Positions 45,339 to 57,200 of a stretch of DNA of 64,000 nucleotides are shown here, piece after piece. The stretch is from Caenorhabditis elegans (taxonomy: Eukaryota; Nematoda; Chromadorea; Rhabditida; Rhabditidae), in contig NC_003281.10 in assembly GCF_000002985.6 (NCBI RefSeq), forward strand, positions 7,750,001 through 7,814,000. The letters are read 5' to 3'. Every line of letters starts with the position of its first letter. Position 1 is the first letter of the stretch. Made by a program: the position numbers and the translations under genes. The notes under the pieces were generated by a model. It had not been told where the DNA came from, did no database searches, and saw only the letters and a program-made list of their open reading frames with translations.

Positions 45339-47575
45339 CTTTATTGTGACAATTTGTAATAAAAATACGGAGAAAAACACGGCAATTTGTGGAAAATGAA
45401 TGAAAAATTAAAAGAAAAACGTGAAAATTTGGTATTAAATTCGAATTCGCGGAAATTGAAGAAAAGGTTCACGAGAAAAATGCCACTGAAACACTTACTG
45501 GCGCATTTCTAGTGCTGGCACACTTTCAGTCCGAAAAAACGCGCGAACTTCAAATTTAATTTAATTTCAGATTTAATTTCAAGGAGTTTCATAAATAAAA
45601 TAAACGTATTGAGATTGAAACATTAATTATTTTAAATTGAACATGAATGATAGTCACACAGATCAAATATGTTTTCAATACGGCTCTAAAAGCAGCTTTT
45701 AAATATTTTCTGACTGTCTTCGTTGAAAATGTTCGTTGAACAGGATAAATCCGGTTTATTTTTCAAAAAATAAAATTCTAATAATCTTTTAAGACGAAAC
45801 ACAAATGCCTTCTATGGTAATCAACTGCAAAAAGACATCTAGGTTGCTATCATTATTACTAGTGTTTTCTACAATTGGAAATGAGAGCTCTATCATTAGC
45901 AACTTTCAGAATGGGTGGACTCTCATTGGAAACGGGTTTCCTGTGCTTAGAAACATTTCTGCCTGATAGTATTGCATCGCTATAATTGATGTAAATGCAT
46001 TGTTTATGATTATCAATCCGCTTTTACACCAGTGATGATGCATTATATAATGTGGCCTTTAGACTAGCTTCAAATTCAATTGCCTGAAAAGTCGCGGAGC
46101 ATGATTGAAAAAGGGAAAGAAAACTATTGCATTCCAACAAGAGAGATAGTTTTTTTAATTTGCTAATTTATGAATGTGGAATAATTTGGAATTTTTTAAA
46201 CAAGAAAGGTACTAGAAGAGTAATAAATATCGCATGTTTTTATTCAGACTCAATATTTCTGTCAGATCGCCTTTCTGTAAAAGTTTTATATTCTTTCTTA
46301 ACCTTTCTCGCTAGAATAAATTCCATTGCTACAATGTTATCAATTATTATTAAACAGAAATGTTGGAAAATTCTAAAAACTCTCGAGTTATTAATACCTC
46401 GTTCATAAATTAAATTCAATTCATGCAAATATTGCAGCTTGCTGTTGCAATCTCTTTTTAGGGTTGTTTTTAGTATCAATAAAACCGACAAAACCCTCAC
46501 CTTATTTGAGGAAACTTTGGAAGGTTTCTTGTGATCCGGAATACATTTCCATAATGACTTTTGCAGCTATTTTCAGTCAAATAACAAATACAGAATATTC
46601 AACGAGAAACCAGTTTTGTGCCAACTCATAGTTTCTCGGAGCATTACACGGCTGTCAATAGATTGAGGCTAAGTAGCGGAAAGGTGTTAATTGGTTCTCT
46701 CAATCGAGACGAACGACTGAAGACGCCACTTTGAAGTTTAGCCGACACAGAATACGGTAGTTAGAAGAGAGAAGAAGTTCGAAAGATATTGACTCAAGAT
46801 AACCTACCACCACCATTCATTTCGTCACCTAGTCAAGGTGTTCCTTTCACCACACTTTCCACAATTTCCGAAATCTTTGGATTTTTTATATGAGCATTAT
46901 GAAGATATAGCCTAATTGTTTGTAGGTCATTCGAATTTCCCAATGTTCTCATTTCTTTTTGTGCTTCCGAATCGACTCCTTTTTCCTAATAACTGAAGTT
47001 TAATTGTTCGAAAAATTGTAATTATGATTACCCAATCACAGCGATGACCCATCCAGCTTTGAACCTTCTGTAAAAACAAATAAAAATAACTTTTCCGCTT
47101 TTATGGAAGCAAATTTTTTCACATAAAAAATGTCTATGTACAGATCATATTTTTTACCTTTTTAGTGTGTGATTTTGAACAGAAAGTTTCAAATTGAAAA
47201 GTTCAGTTAAATGTAGAATTGCCCCGGTAGGGAAGTTGTTGAAAACCACTCCTATATTCTTAAAATGACTGAAATTCATAAATAAACTTTTCAAACTTTT
47301 TCTTGAATTTTGTGCTGATTTCACAGTTTTCGCCACCACGATCTTTTTTTTAAATTTTCTATTGCTATTTGCAAAGTCAGACTTTGGAAGTTTATTTCAA
47401 GTAAATAACGAAAAACGTTGTCAAGGAAATTTCTGGTTTCTATCAGTTTTTGAAACATTTTTTCAAAAATATTGACATCTTTAAATCAATAATTTCAGAA
47501 TTTCAGAAGTTATCACAAAGTCTGGATGTCAAAATAAACACGATCATCGTGTTCAACGTGTTTCCAGCATTCTGA
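45339..47575. other. Upstream region of the BTB gene and intergenic DNA
   Basis: The first few hundred bases should include the BTB gene promoter (a GC-richer patch with GCGCATTTC/CGCGCGAA lies near 45500-45550). The rest is AT-rich. Open frames here have no coding character. Confidence 0.45.
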
Positions 47576-47912
47576 ATACCGTATTTCTTCTATTAGTATG
47601 GCCTCCCTAATAGTCTTGCGTTTACTTTTTATTTTATCGCAAACCGTCTCGCTAATTTCAGAGTTTCAACAACATTTTTTGCCTATTTTGTTACAATTTT
47701 TCCCAACATTTCTACGAGATTGAAGTTTTCGAACTTATATATATGTTACATTTAAAATTACAGCTTCTGAATCTTTAAATAAGACTCGAGCTTTTTCGAA
47801 AAAAAAAACTAGTAAGCTCAAAGTCAGAAAAATGTTCTGAAATTTAGTATTGCACTCCCTATTAGTATTGCAAGCGGGAAGACCACCGAAAAATAGTATT
47901 GCAATACGGTAT
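47576..47912. mobile_element. Small MITE-like element with ATACCGTATT inverted ends
   Basis: ATACCGTATT at 47576-47585 is mirrored by AATACGGTAT at 47903-47912, with TA at both borders, as for Tc1/mariner-type insertions. The interior repeats the phrase CTATTAGTATTGC in both orientations (for example 47590, 47607, 47861, 47893). I recall similar CTATTAGTATTGC repeats as common in C. elegans. Confidence 0.5.
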
Positions 47913-50900
47913 ATAAATTTCGACTCAAAAATCGATATTGCATTTGCTTTTCCATTTTTTGAAGGCAAAGGTCTAGTTTCATATTTCAGTGCGGAGGACG
48001 ATTTTGGAGATAAGCCAAAATTTTTGAAAAATTGTTTCAAAATCTGATAGAAAACTGAAATGTATTACGTCTCATCAAAAGTTGGAGCAAAAATATTTAA
48101 ATTGAAGGTAGTTATATGAAAAAATAAAAAGCTTTACAAAATTGTATGTAGTATTTCTGAAACTAGAGATATCCATATGTTTTATAGTTAGAAAATACAA
48201 CAAAATATATTGCCTGTCACACAAATATATTAAAACATTGTAATCTCAATATGGGAAGGAAAAAAGTTGAATACTTTAGAATCAACTTCCAAAATGTTTC
48301 GTCCCCTAACATTATAAGTGAAACTCCAATTTCTGCGTTTTTTTAACCAAAATTTCAGAATTCAAATATCGTGCATTTCACTCTTTAGTCACTTTGTGTA
48401 TCTCTTTGATGTTCTCTTGATCCACCGCCGCCTCAATATTTATTCGCGATCATCCTCTTTTCGCGCCAAGACGCCGCCACCAATTGGACAGCAAACGGGT
48501 GCCTTACACCTTTTTTAATTAAATGACCGGAAGTGGCGAATTAGTAGACTTGTGTCATTTAAGAATTATTACAATTTCCTGATTGGGGTTAGATTTGAAT
48601 TTCCCGATTTTTCATGTTTGAGAAACCGATGAGTTGATCTGATTAAAATCCAGGAGTTATAAAGTATTAATTCTCAAATCTTGTTGTTTGATTGTAGGAA
48701 CAAAGAATAAATTTAGAAAGCTTAAACTTTTTATTACTGCTCCTTATTATTCTCTTCAAAGTGAATGTCATTTTTACAGCACGTTTACAGAAAAATACAT
48801 ATTCTGATATCTATGTTTATCATAATAATAAAAATTTTAGAGACATCTTTAAAATTATAGTACAAAAAAACATAGTCAGTAGATTGCAACACAGTATTTC
48901 CGGCAGATTCTTGTGAATCATTCTCGTGAAAATCTACATTTTTACAGTTTTATTAACCATCAGTGGAGACGGTTGGAAATAAATAAAATAAATTATGCAA
49001 AATATTTGATAATAAAACTACGCGATCATAAAACATCGTTAATTCCGTATCATTATTTAGATTGTTTGTTTCCTTTTTTCTTTCAAAATTTTTCTTGTTT
49101 TTTTTTTCTTCACTGTCATACTGAAACATTCAAATTTGCTAAATCTACATAGAAATTTTTAAGTAAAATCCTTCCCGTATATACCCTCCTTTTCATGTTT
49201 TAAATTTTTCCCACGTAGGTCTCTCCCACCAACCTTGCGCAATTCTAGATTGCGCAACAATTAGTTGAGAGCCTTCTACCTCCCATGTTGGTCGGATTTT
49301 CTCTTTGAAATAAACTTTTCAAAATGATTTGTTTCCACTTTTGTACAAAAAATTCCTTTGTCGGCTCCCGCTCTTTACACTGCCGGGCTGGTAAACCGAA
49401 CTAAAAAGGGCGCCCGGTCTCTCGTATTACAGTGTTTTTTCGATAACCATTTTTTGGCAATCGTCGTTTTTTTTTCTATTAATGTATCATTTTAATAAAT
49501 ATTTAAGATCTAAACCTCGAAAAGTAAACTGTCCGTTTTACCAAACCAACTGTACCCCGACAACATAAGGTAAAATTTTTTAGTACCAAAGTTTTGAAAT
49601 TTAACATTTTTCCCAATCCCATTAAATCTCACAGGCTCCGGTACATCAAAAATGTTATTGCCGAAAGGGAAGTGTGACCATATCATTTTCCTTTTTTGAT
49701 GAGCTCTCCTCATAGTGAATAACATAAAGTGCATAGGTTCAAATGAGAATGGGAACGGACTGTCTCTTTTAATTCAATATGGGAATGTGAAAATTGAGTT
49801 GGATTTGAATTTGAAAATCTTGCCCGTGAATTGAGTACTGTAGATATGGGAACTTGTTGTGAGAAAATATATAACTTAAATTTCCAAACTTGGGTCTGAA
49901 AAACAAATAAAAAGTTTGTGCACTAGTGGTAACTGCAATTTATAGATTGGAAATAGTATCTAATTTTTTAATTACATAATTCCTTACTTGTGAGATGAAA
50001 AAATTGTTACTTACAAAATCAATAGCTTTAAAAGTTGGACTTACATTTAGGGATTATTGGATTAAAATTATTTTTAAAACTTTTTATCTGCTGTTATTGT
50101 CAGACTCTTTTTAAATTTGAAGCTTTGGGAGCTACTTATGAAGAACTTGAAAATATTTTCCAAAAAAAAAGAAGATGTTGCTTCAAAGTCAAAACTTCTA
50201 GAACTAATTTTGAACAAATTGCACTGCATTTAATTCTAAAATATGCACATACTTTTTAAAAAGTGTATTATAGAATGAAAAAAAATCAACACTCATTATC
50301 AGATTATCATTACCAAAAGTTTTTTTATATTTTTCAAAAAATAACCGGCAATTGTTAATCTTAACTTTTTACCAAATTATTCGTCATAATTCCCCCCATT
50401 TCTTCCCTAAACATTTGTGGTACTTGACATGAATCTCTTCCTACTTCTCAATTTCTTCCAAATAATTCCCATATCCGGTGCTCTAACAGCAGCATCTGTC
50501 CCTCTCTTCTTCACGTTAAGAACCTACGGGTTCATCCGTCACACCAGTTTACGACCTTTTACAGTCGCTTCCTTTTCACCGCCATCTGCCTTGGCAGTGT
50601 TCCAGGAGCAGAAGAACAACAACCTGTTAATATTTTTACGAGCCATTGTATTATGGAACCCGGTGTTATTATGATTGTTATTAACAACGGAGAATCATTT
50701 TAAATTTTTTGTTGTTGTCTGATTGAGCTCATGGTGCCCCAGTAATTGAGCTGTGCACAACATATGGTTTGGTTGACGGTTTTTTTATGAGATACTCCTT
50801 TAAAGTAAAATTTAAAAACAAAAACGAAACTCAAAAATGGAAAGTTTCTACGCCCAGTGAATTAATTTTTTAAATTTCAAACTTATTTTCCAATCTGAAA

Positions 50901-52399
50901 AAAAATTTTAAATGAGATTACATACTATTTATACAATACAGTTCTAAATTTTTGAGTTGTATAATAATTTGTAATCTTCTTTTATAAAAAGAAGTAATGA
51001 ACTTGGGGGAAGTTGCTAAAAAAAGTGTAGTACATATTTCAATACTTGGTATCAAAACAAACTGTAGTGATTATGATAACCTCAGCTGTGAGGAATTGTC
51101 CCACTATTTTATGGTGTTTCTTTTTCATACATAACCCAATACTTCCCTATATCCCTATATCACCTTGCGCCTTCCATTTACTTTTCAAACTTTTATCAGT
51201 TTACCATTTTTCTCATTTTTATGTTCCGGGCACTCCGTTTTTTTCCGTTCCCATCAATAAATCAGAACTTGGCGCGGAGGTAAGTTCGGCCGTCCTTTTC
51301 ACTGATAAGAAGATTTTTTTTTCGGTTTGCGGGAGAAAAAACTTTTATTATCTTTTGAATTCAATTGGAGGTCATGGGAATGGAACGATATTTCTTGGTT
51401 TTTTAGTTGTTTTAGGGGTGCTTAATTTATAGAGGTGTTTAGAAGGTTGGATGAACTATTGATATTTTTAGAACTTTACTTTTTTTTTGTTTGAGGTTCC
51501 AAAAGTTGTTGAGTCATGAATTAAATTGGAAATTGCAATATTTTTATTAAAAACTTCCAGAATCATAATTCTTTTAACCTAAATTTTTTGTATTTTTTCA
51601 CTCAAAGTCGAACTGATTTTACTTTTTTTAATTTATAGTTTTAATAAAACTTTTAATATAAAAAATTTTAAAACTGTAAAATTAGCTGTATTCTAACTAA
51701 TTTCATCAGATATCCGAAACCTCTGAAATATATAAAATCCCTCACAATTATCCAACTATTCTAATTGAGCGTCTCCAGAAGACAGGTGCTCCTCTTTCTA
51801 CAACCCCTTGACTTTGAGCCATCATTCTAAAAAAAGCAATGCGAAAATCCAATAAAAAACAGATGCATATCGTCTTTTCACATAAATTAGCGCATTTCAT
51901 TTTACTCCTCAATTGCTAAGGGCTCACCCAATGAGCTTTTTTTGTAAATAAGTCAAAGGAAGGCGCCGACAAAAGATGAGCAGGCTCCCCTCTCTCATTT
52001 GGCGTCGTCTTCATTAGAAATGAAGAGTTCGACCACCCGGTAGTCGTTTTTTTTAGAAGAAGGTGTCAAGGTGAGCAGCCGACATAGAGAATTGCGGGTC
52101 AGGCGGAAGTTTACGGAAAGATTTATAGAGTTACGGAAGGCCGGGGGACAAGTACTCGGTCAACTTGTTGGGTGGACAGGTGACAGAGGACATCTTGGCG
52201 GTAAGGTGATAATCCGAGAACACCAGAAAGTAGAGTTTTCAAATAACATTCAAGTTCAAGTTAAGTGGGAAGCTGTTGTTTGACTTTGTAAAAAAAAAAC
52301 TTTTAAAAAACTTTAAATTATCTTAAATTAAAAATTGATCACCAATAACTTTCAGGCGTCTTTAAATTTCCAATCAAAATTATGATAAAAATTATAAAA
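47913..52399. other. Gene-poor intergenic DNA
   Basis: AT-rich, with GC-richer patches at about 48420-48510 (TTTCGCGCC, E2F-like), 49200-49440 and 51930-52200. Open frames near 50435-50672 and 51046-51432 are discussed among rejected items. No gene supported. Confidence 0.4.
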
Positions 52400-53053
52400 T
52401 TTTGAGAACTGGTAGATGTTTAGATCTACTGAAAATGCCAAACTTACGAAAAATTGGTTCTTCAAGCTAAATTTCACAACATAAGTCGAATTAAAAATTC
52501 ATTTCAAAAAACCTCTTTCTTTTGGGTCAAAATGCCCTTAATAGCGCTACCCCTTTTTTAAGTTTGTATTTTTGCGTGCAGAATTTGAAAAACATCGGGC
52601 TTTTCCAACTATAGTTATAACCCCTTCTCAGAAGCTCCCATAGGAACCGATTCCATTCACACTTTCTCTAAGATCCGCTATTTAAGATACGGTATAAATA
52701 AGCTTCTTCTCTGATGATTCAAGGAAAAGATAGCCATCACACGATGGGAAGCCCATGGGTAATACATTACCAAAAGATTTTAAGTCACCTCTAACAGACC
52801 CTTCAATACTTTTGATGAAACCATCAAGGTCGTTTTGATAAAGTATATCGGAGAAAATTAATATTGAATTCTTTATGATTCTGGAATAATTATCTGTCGA
52901 TCTGCTTAGACAGTATTCATATGAATATTCTATGAAACCTAGAAAACTTGTTAAATTTCGTGTCCCGTACATTTATTTATTTAAAACTTGCATACAGAAC
53001 TGTTTGGGCTTTTTTTAACATTTTGAGAACTGGTAGATGTTTAGATATACTGA
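52400..53053. repeat. Segment bounded by 33-bp direct repeats
   Basis: A 33-base sequence starting TTTTGAGAACTGGTAGATGT occurs at 52400-52432 and again at 53021-53053 with a single difference (C to A). The 0.65-kb segment contains the minus-strand open frame at 52682-52972. Could be the trace of an insertion or tandem duplication. Confidence 0.75.
52682..52972 (-). CDS. Hypothetical open frame inside the direct-repeat segment
   Basis: 96 codons from ATG (52972) to a stop at 52682. The sequence reads like protein (LGFIEYSYEYCLSRSTDNYS, FGNVLPMGFPSCDGYLFL) with no low-complexity runs, but no domain or splice context is recognised. Possibly a gene relic or a chance frame. Confidence 0.25.
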   Translation of the reverse strand: MYGTRNLTSFLGFIEYSYEYCLSRSTDNYSRIIKNSILIFSDILYQNDLDGFIKSIEGSVRGDLKSFGNVLPMGFPSCDGYLFLESSEKKLIYTVS

Positions 53054-53995
53054 GAGAGATTCTAGAAGAGTTAAAGATTTAAAAGTGTAAAAATTTCATA
53101 GCTAGGAACAAAAAGAAAAGGTGTCGAAAAACTACGACACCATGATGTCCAGTGCTCCTGACAAAAAGTCTCAAAAATGAAAAACCGGAAACGTAACCCT
53201 GAACTACACCTTGTAACCGCACACTCAATCTTGTTACCTCTCCGAACGATTCTTCTTCATTTTATCATTTCTCTCAATACTGCTCGGCGGCTGCTCCAGG
53301 AGTCTCCTCTCACAATATTGTGTCATCTTTTCTCTTCTCCATACCCAAACTCTAGGGTTGTTCCCCGGCCCGTCTCCCGCCGTCTCTGATTTATTTAGTT
53401 CTCGCCATCGACAGGTTCGCCTTTGAAGTGTGCCGACTCGGGCACGCACTCACGGCGACGGCGCGAAACAAGAGAGCAAGGAGGCGGAGTCGTAGGAATG
53501 CTCACTGATAGGAGGAAGAAGCTTCTGAATAAGTAGAAGAAGAGGAAAGGGTGAGAAGAAATGAAGGAACGTAACGCCTTCTTTCCCCTTTCCCTTACTT
53601 TATGGCTTCGGCTTACCAGAAGACATGGGTTTCCGGTTTGCCCTTCAGTTTCATTTACGAGTATCTTCATGCTTTCCTTTTGTTGTCTAGACCGTCTTAC
53701 AATATTTGGACTTCTAGAAAACATGCATTGAACAGTTCAATGATATCTTTTTTCTAGTTCATTCATTTTACTTATTTTTTATTTTAACCACGTTATTTTT
53801 AGATTTAATAGATTTTTAAAATTTATATGATTTTACTCAACCAGACAATATTTGTGAGAGTCACCACATATTAAAATTGAACCATTTCAGAGATACTAGG
53901 TGTATACAGCGAGAGTAGTTTCTACTAACATTTTAGATTGTTTGAGGCATCAATCTATACAGTTGTTTTCTGCTGATACCCCGTATAAGTCTGCC
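53054..53995. other. Intergenic DNA with GC-rich block
   Basis: A GC-rich stretch at about 53330-53500 contains CGGCGACGGCGCG. The minus-strand frame across it is arginine/serine-rich and likely a composition effect. Nothing else recognised. Confidence 0.4.
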
Positions 53996-54223
53996 TTATA
54001 AGATATGAAAATCCAAAACTCTGTTTGGTTTAAACATAATCAAACCCGCCTTGTTATACAAGTTGTGAATTTGAGGAATCACTGTTCTTGTCTCTAAATT
54101 GAATAAGCATATCAAACCCATAGAAACCAACTTTTCGCCAACTTTAGCTTCAGCACAACATTTAGACAGTTTTAGCAATTTATCAAAAAACTCTGTCCAT
54201 TCAGAAGGGTCCTGACTCTTGAT
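53996..54223 (-). CDS. Hypothetical open frame, possible exon or gene relic
   Basis: About 75 codons on the minus strand, for example WTEFFDKLLKLSKCCAEAKV and VIPQIHNLYNKAGLIMF, ending TAA. Balanced amino-acid composition and an amphipathic helical look. There is no in-frame ATG at its start and no strong acceptor, so if real it is an internal or terminal exon. It lies 1 kb from the similar orphan frame at 52682-52972. Confidence 0.25.
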   Translation of the reverse strand: MKSQDPSEWTEFFDKLLKLSKCCAEAKVGEKLVSMGLICLFNLETRTVIPQIHNLYNKAGLIMFKPNRVLDFHIL

Positions 54224-54230
54224 CAAATTA

Positions 54231-57200
54231 TTTGTTCAGATCTCATGGGCACCAAAGTATTGATCTGCCTCAAAAACGTTAGAAATGGGACTCTCACTAT
54301 CTTTATTTCTGTACAAGATACATATATATTTAAACATCGAAACCCAAGGTCTCAACATAACTTGCTAGTTTTCAGTGTTTATTGAGTGTAGAAAAATCGT
54401 AATAATCCAAAATGAATTATTTTCTCAAAGTAGCCCCATCTATTAAAAATTCTCTTCCTGTAAGTATTACCTACAATTGTACTTTTCGGTCTGCTATTGA
54501 TGCAATTCAAACAGGGATTGTAACTCTAATTTCTGAAAACCCGTTTTGCGTAAATTTCGGGCTCCCATGTGTAAAAAATTGAAAATCAACACTTTTAGAA
54601 ATCTGTTAAGAAAAAATCTTTAACATTTTGGAAATCAAAAAATCCTTAGATGCTTTAGAGAAAGTATCTTACAAAGCTAACGTGTAACGCAACAGAAACT
54701 TTTATGTAAGTTTATTATTAGGGGTTTAAGGTAAATCTTTGTTCTAAATTACTCAAGGATTTTTTATGATTCCGTTCCTGATACAAATCAAAACATATTA
54801 TAATTTTATTTTGCACACTTTCCACTAGTTTTGGATTTCTTCTTGAAACAGAGACTTTTTAAAACTAATATTTTGATACTGATTTTTCTTCAAGTTAATA
54901 GTCACTTTAAACAGATCTATCTACCCGTATATTTCAAAAAAAATTAGTAATTCGCAGCCAACACTTTTTTGTAAGTTTTTGGAACAAACAAACTTTTTCA
55001 CATGACAGTGATACATTGTTGAGGTTCTTTTTCCAAAACAAATAGTTTTTTTTCATAATTTTCTCAAAATTTATTTTCAATGTTTCTCACAGTCATTGTG
55101 GGATATTTTAATTATTTCGCAATGCTTCAATGCTGTCTGAAACTGACTTACAGACAAACGTTTTTTTCTTTTTTGAATCAATTTATTAAACTTGACTAGT
55201 TAGTCAGAAAATATCAAATCACGATAGCCAATCAACTTTCCCAATTCGTAAGTTTCCACGTTCCTATATCGTCTGAAAATTGAATCAAAATTTTCCTGTG
55301 TGTCACAATCTTATCGATTTTCTTGTCGACTCGTGCCCTCTCTGCTCCTCTTCAATAAATCTGAAGCACTCCCGGAGCATGAGCTCACTTTTTCTTTTTC
55401 TCAACTATTTTATCAACACACACATTTCTACTTCATCTTCTTATCACCACTTTTGATCTTGTTAATGATCCTATTGCTATGAGCTATTGGATAACACTGG
55501 TGGGTCTAAAGATTTGCAGAAATTGTTGAAAATTGGGTGCATAGTTGAACAGGAATAGGAAAAATAATTATGTTATTTAATGAGGTCTTTTAGAATTCAT
55601 AATAGTTAATCTAAACAATCATTGTACGATTGATGAAATGATGGGAACTTGCTCTAAAATACTTTTATCCAGAGAACAAATACTTTTTTCTTTTCAATTG
55701 TCATTTCTCAACTAATTATTTTAAAAAAAAGTAAGATATTTTAATTTATTTTTGCAATTGAAACTGGTTTTCTCATTAATTTAAAAGTTCCATACTTCAA
55801 TATTGATAGAATTATGGTAACCTAGAGTCGTCTCCTCTAAATTCAAATGTGGAGTAGCAACAGTGTGGGATTCGGCTAAATAAACGTTTAATTATCCAAT
55901 AAAAATAATACAACAGTCCAAAATATTGTAAACTTTTCAGAAAAATTAAGTCGAAGCTTTAGAAAATCACCAGTTTCTGCAAAGAATAGAGCCTTATGAA
56001 AAATAAAAATAAAAGAAAACGCTGCATGTTCGAAGCTACATAATGTTCAAATTTTCGAACTATAATTAAAGTTTAAATGATTGGTGAAAACATAGTGTTT
56101 CCCAGTACTTGACTGTAAGTAATTTTAAAAGTTTCGTCCTACTGTTTCCAACCAGTTACAATAGATTTTAATTTTAGAGCTCCCAATTATTTAATATTTA
56201 TAATTAAATAAATATTCACTCAATATTTTTTCGCAAGTACAGTTCTGTGGATTCCGGAGCATTGTCTAACTTTTACTTCTCAAAATCTACAAGACGGCAC
56301 CAAATAGATATGAAGGGAGTAACTAGTTTAACTTTGATTAAATTTTATCCGAAATATTAATATAAACTTTTACAGAAACATTTTTATGGTCTTGCAAGCT
56401 CAAAAACATGACCCCTATTCTATATTTTTTGAAAAACAAACATGGCAATCGACCGAGTGAGTCAAGATCTGTTCACTAAGTTTATACAAAGAAAGAACAT
56501 GGCCTTCGCTGAGAATTTGCATTCAAAAAGACTTGCCTTTCTACCGTAGACAAGCCCTTCTCTGGTACAGAAGGCAGGCATGCGCACCCACCCGTGGAGA
56601 GTGCTGGGGTCGTAAAATTGTGTTGAAAGGGGTGAAAAGAGAGGAGAAAGAGGAACAATGCAAATAGATAAGGCGTCTGATGAATTCTGAATGAATTTAG
56701 ACTACTGGTTCGCAAAATGATCGACAGGTGCTGCTTTTGAAGCAGTATCAAGAACAGAGTTACTAACTTGAAAATCCCGAAATGTGGTCAGCTTCCAATT
56801 TAGTTATCCCCTGATTCTAAGCATAGTTCTGGACAGAAATCTCAGCCATGCGTCTAACCATGAACTCCAAATAGAATTCAATTTACTCCCAGACTTCAAA
56901 GCTAAAAATGTCTCAAAAATTCTATTTTTCAAAGTATAAGTATTAATTAACTCTAAAACTAAAGCAAACCCCTTCACATCCCAAATGAATCTATAAAAAT
57001 AAAATCTCAATTTCTACCTATCTATCATCTTCAACCCATTCCATTTTGTGATAATCAAAATGACACGAAATAAAAACAAATGACTAGAAGATGCTCTCAT
57101 TCCATTTATCTCTAAATTTCCTCAAAATCAATCCACACTTTCTTCGAGGTTGCATTCGTAATCCTCATAAAAATCGTGGAAAATTGGGTGGAAACGAGGA

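Noticed and set aside
50435-50672. Plus-strand frame MNLFLLLNFFQIIPISGALT...
   Set aside because: Looks like a signal peptide but has no continuation, no splice donor in frame and no recognised domain; kept only as intergenic.
51046-51432. 128-codon plus-strand frame
   Set aside because: Starts without ATG; hydrophobic Phe/Pro-rich composition typical of translated T/C-rich DNA.
53395-53724. 109-codon minus-strand frame across the GC-rich block
   Set aside because: Arg/Ser/Phe-rich, typical of a composition effect; no splice sites or domain.
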